From the NCBI GenBank assembly GCA_035995725.1, contig DASYKE010000032.1, positions 1 to 52,177 on the forward strand: a DNA stretch of 52,177 bases, given 5' to 3'. The position numbers and the translations under genes are program-made. The notes under the pieces are model-generated. The model was not told the origin of the DNA. It saw only the letters and a list, made by a program, of their open reading frames with translations, and did not search any database. The number at the start of each line of letters is the position of its first letter. Within the stretch, counting starts at the first letter, position 1. The DNA is from JAQGLW01 sp035995725. Lineage in GTDB: Bacteria; Pseudomonadota; Gammaproteobacteria; Burkholderiales; Burkholderiaceae_D. Below, piece after piece: positions 52,012 to 52,177 of this stretch.

Positions 52012-52177
52012 TCAGGCGACCTTGAGCACCCCATCGATCAGATGCGGCTCGAATAAGAGCCGTTCTTTGCCGGTCAACAGCAGGAAATGCTTGCCGGTGC
52101 AGCGTGCCAGCAGCGACATGCCCAGCCGCTCGGCCACCATATGCCCCATCTGCGTCGTGCCCGAACGCGACAGCAGA
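52012..52177 (-). CDS. fdhD: C-terminus of a FdhD-like sulfurtransferase (partial)
   Basis: Only the last 54 codons are present; the gene continues past the window edge. The fragment (LLSRSGTTQMGHMVAERLG, then MSLLARCTGKHFLLLTGKE) aligns by eye with the FdhD end: S-x-x-x-T, then Ala-Glu-Arg about ten residues later, and a Leu-rich final strand with a basic residue before the closing segment. FdhD transfers sulfur to the molybdenum or tungsten cofactor of formate dehydrogenase, which fits the tungstate-type transporter 145 bp downstream. Without the catalytic N-terminal part the call remains tentative. Confidence 0.6.
   Translation of the reverse strand, partial: LLSRSGTTQMGHMVAERLGMSLLARCTGKHFLLLTGKERLLFEPHLIDGVLKVA

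Overview
The window is about 52 kb of bacterial chromosome at moderate GC. Protein sequences and gene order point to a betaproteobacterium of the order Burkholderiales, most like Oxalobacteraceae (Herminiimonas/Janthinobacterium type). That placement is an inference from gene content and order; no rRNA is present to confirm it. Almost everything is conserved core chromosome. I see no tRNA, rRNA, CRISPR array, prophage or complete insertion sequence.

Layout from left to right. Positions 1-488 hold little: a tandem 18-bp repeat and a possibly broken small exported ORF. On the minus strand guaB-guaA (GMP synthesis) follow each other, separated by a large hairpin. A DUF4124 gene (+) faces ratA-rnfH (-). 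smpB (+) faces nfeD-qmcA (-). ppsA (-) and its regulator ppsR (+) diverge around a palindrome. A small membrane protein of unknown function (+) then faces the end of a very long minus-strand array. Read in the direction of transcription the array is rpsB, tsf, pyrH, frr, uppS, cdsA, dxr, rseP, bamA, skp, lpxD, fabZ, lpxA, lpxB, rnhB and a TrmH-family methyltransferase. It links translation factors, UMP synthesis, undecaprenyl, isoprenoid and phospholipid precursors, outer-membrane protein assembly and lipid A synthesis. Divergent from rpsB, on the plus strand, lie map, glnD and an RluF-like pseudouridine synthase. Next on the minus strand come smc, zipA, ligA, galU and def (chromosome organisation, division, DNA ligation, UDP-glucose, deformylation), with two small unknown ORFs inserted between smc and zipA. 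The plus strand then carries the lysine/diaminopimelate genes dapC, dapD and dapE with pilU and an ArsC-like gene among them, followed by prmB, yheS and a DUF2520 gene. The right edge holds a tungstate/molybdate-type ABC transporter (tupB-tupC) downstream of a truncated ORF that looks like the C-terminus of FdhD, which suggests a metal-dependent formate dehydrogenase locus continuing outside the window.

The least ordinary features are extragenic repeats that have moved into gene ends. A roughly 250-bp element with long terminal inverted repeats supplies the last codons and stop of rnhB. A second family of CTCTGTCCCC-type hairpin units fills the lpxD-skp and galU-ligA gaps and supplies the last codons and stop of ligA. 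The tandem 51- and 69-codon ORFs between smc and zipA are the best candidates for undescribed genes. I did not find a clear new multi-gene system; the rest of the window is well-known housekeeping.
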